A stretch of 5,694 bases of DNA. It comes from Actinomycetes bacterium (lineage in GTDB: Bacteria > Actinomycetota > Humimicrobiia > JAHJRV01). How positions within the stretch are numbered: position 1 is the first letter of the stretch; every line of letters begins with the position of its first letter. The DNA is taken from the NCBI GenBank assembly GCA_030612085.1, contig JAUWOM010000072.1, forward strand, positions 1-5,694. The letters run 5' to 3'. The notes below the pieces were generated by a model. The model saw nothing but the letters and a program-made list of their open reading frames with translations. It was not told the DNA's origin and searched no databases. This document shows positions 5,651-5,694 of this stretch, in pieces. Position numbers and translations under genes: made by a program.

Positions 5651-5694
5651 ATTAATTACTGAATTAAAATGTTAAATTTTTATTTTTATATATA
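5651..5694. other. AT-rich right edge, no gene seen
   Basis: These last 44 bases hold no reading frame or clear site. AAAATGTTAAA at 5666-5676 repeats the same 11 bases found at 5485-5495 on the other side of the composite element. Confidence 0.4.

Noticed and set aside
1..5694. Archaeal origin suggested by the permease-Usp fusion
   Set aside because: The tRNA D-arm, the -35/-10 promoters with 17-base spacing and the dispersed repeat type all look bacterial; such fusions also occur in bacteria.

Overview
The window looks bacterial. The tRNA-Ile has a bacterial D-arm. Its promoter reads TTTACA, 17 nt, TATAAT. The threonine synthase gene has a Shine-Dalgarno sequence (AAAAGGA) 6 nt before its start. 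Most of the DNA is AT-rich: hand-counted 60-base lines in the permease and threonine synthase genes give 15-38% GC, and the spacer at 1501-1560 gives 10%. The lineage cannot be fixed from this sequence. Dispersed GTCATTGCGAG repeats occur in many, often uncultured, bacterial groups.

All three intact genes lie on the minus strand. In reading order, from the right edge leftward, the layout is as follows. (1) A composite palindromic repeat (5511-5650). (2) thrC, threonine synthase (5453-4182). (3) An AT-rich spacer with a weak terminator-like hairpin and a possible -10 box. (4) A 754-residue APC-superfamily permease with two C-terminal universal-stress-protein (Usp) domains (3962-1698). (5) A second, short copy of the dispersed repeat, 3 nt past the permease stop. 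(6) A very AT-rich spacer ending in a good promoter. (7) A decayed-looking tRNA-Ile(GAT) gene (1481-1408). (8) A GC-richer spacer with several inverted repeats and a promoter. (9) A Ca2+/cation antiporter of the CaCA superfamily (1155-91). (10) A Usp-tail fragment (81-1) running off the left edge.

The genes do not form an obvious pathway. thrC makes threonine. The permease probably moves amino acids and carries cytosolic Usp sensor domains. The antiporter exchanges cations. Their gaps of 216-540 bases suggest separate transcription units.

The most unusual part is the left third. The stretch from about 91 to 1440 is clearly richer in GC (33-50% in sampled lines) than its surroundings. On one side it ends inside a tRNA gene whose 3' half has lost pairing. 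On the other side it ends at a Usp-tail fragment about 84% identical in nucleotides to the tail of the permease-Usp gene 1.8 kb away. This suggests that foreign DNA was joined into, or exchanged with, a locus that once held a second Usp gene. No integrase, transposase, CRISPR array or new defence system is visible.
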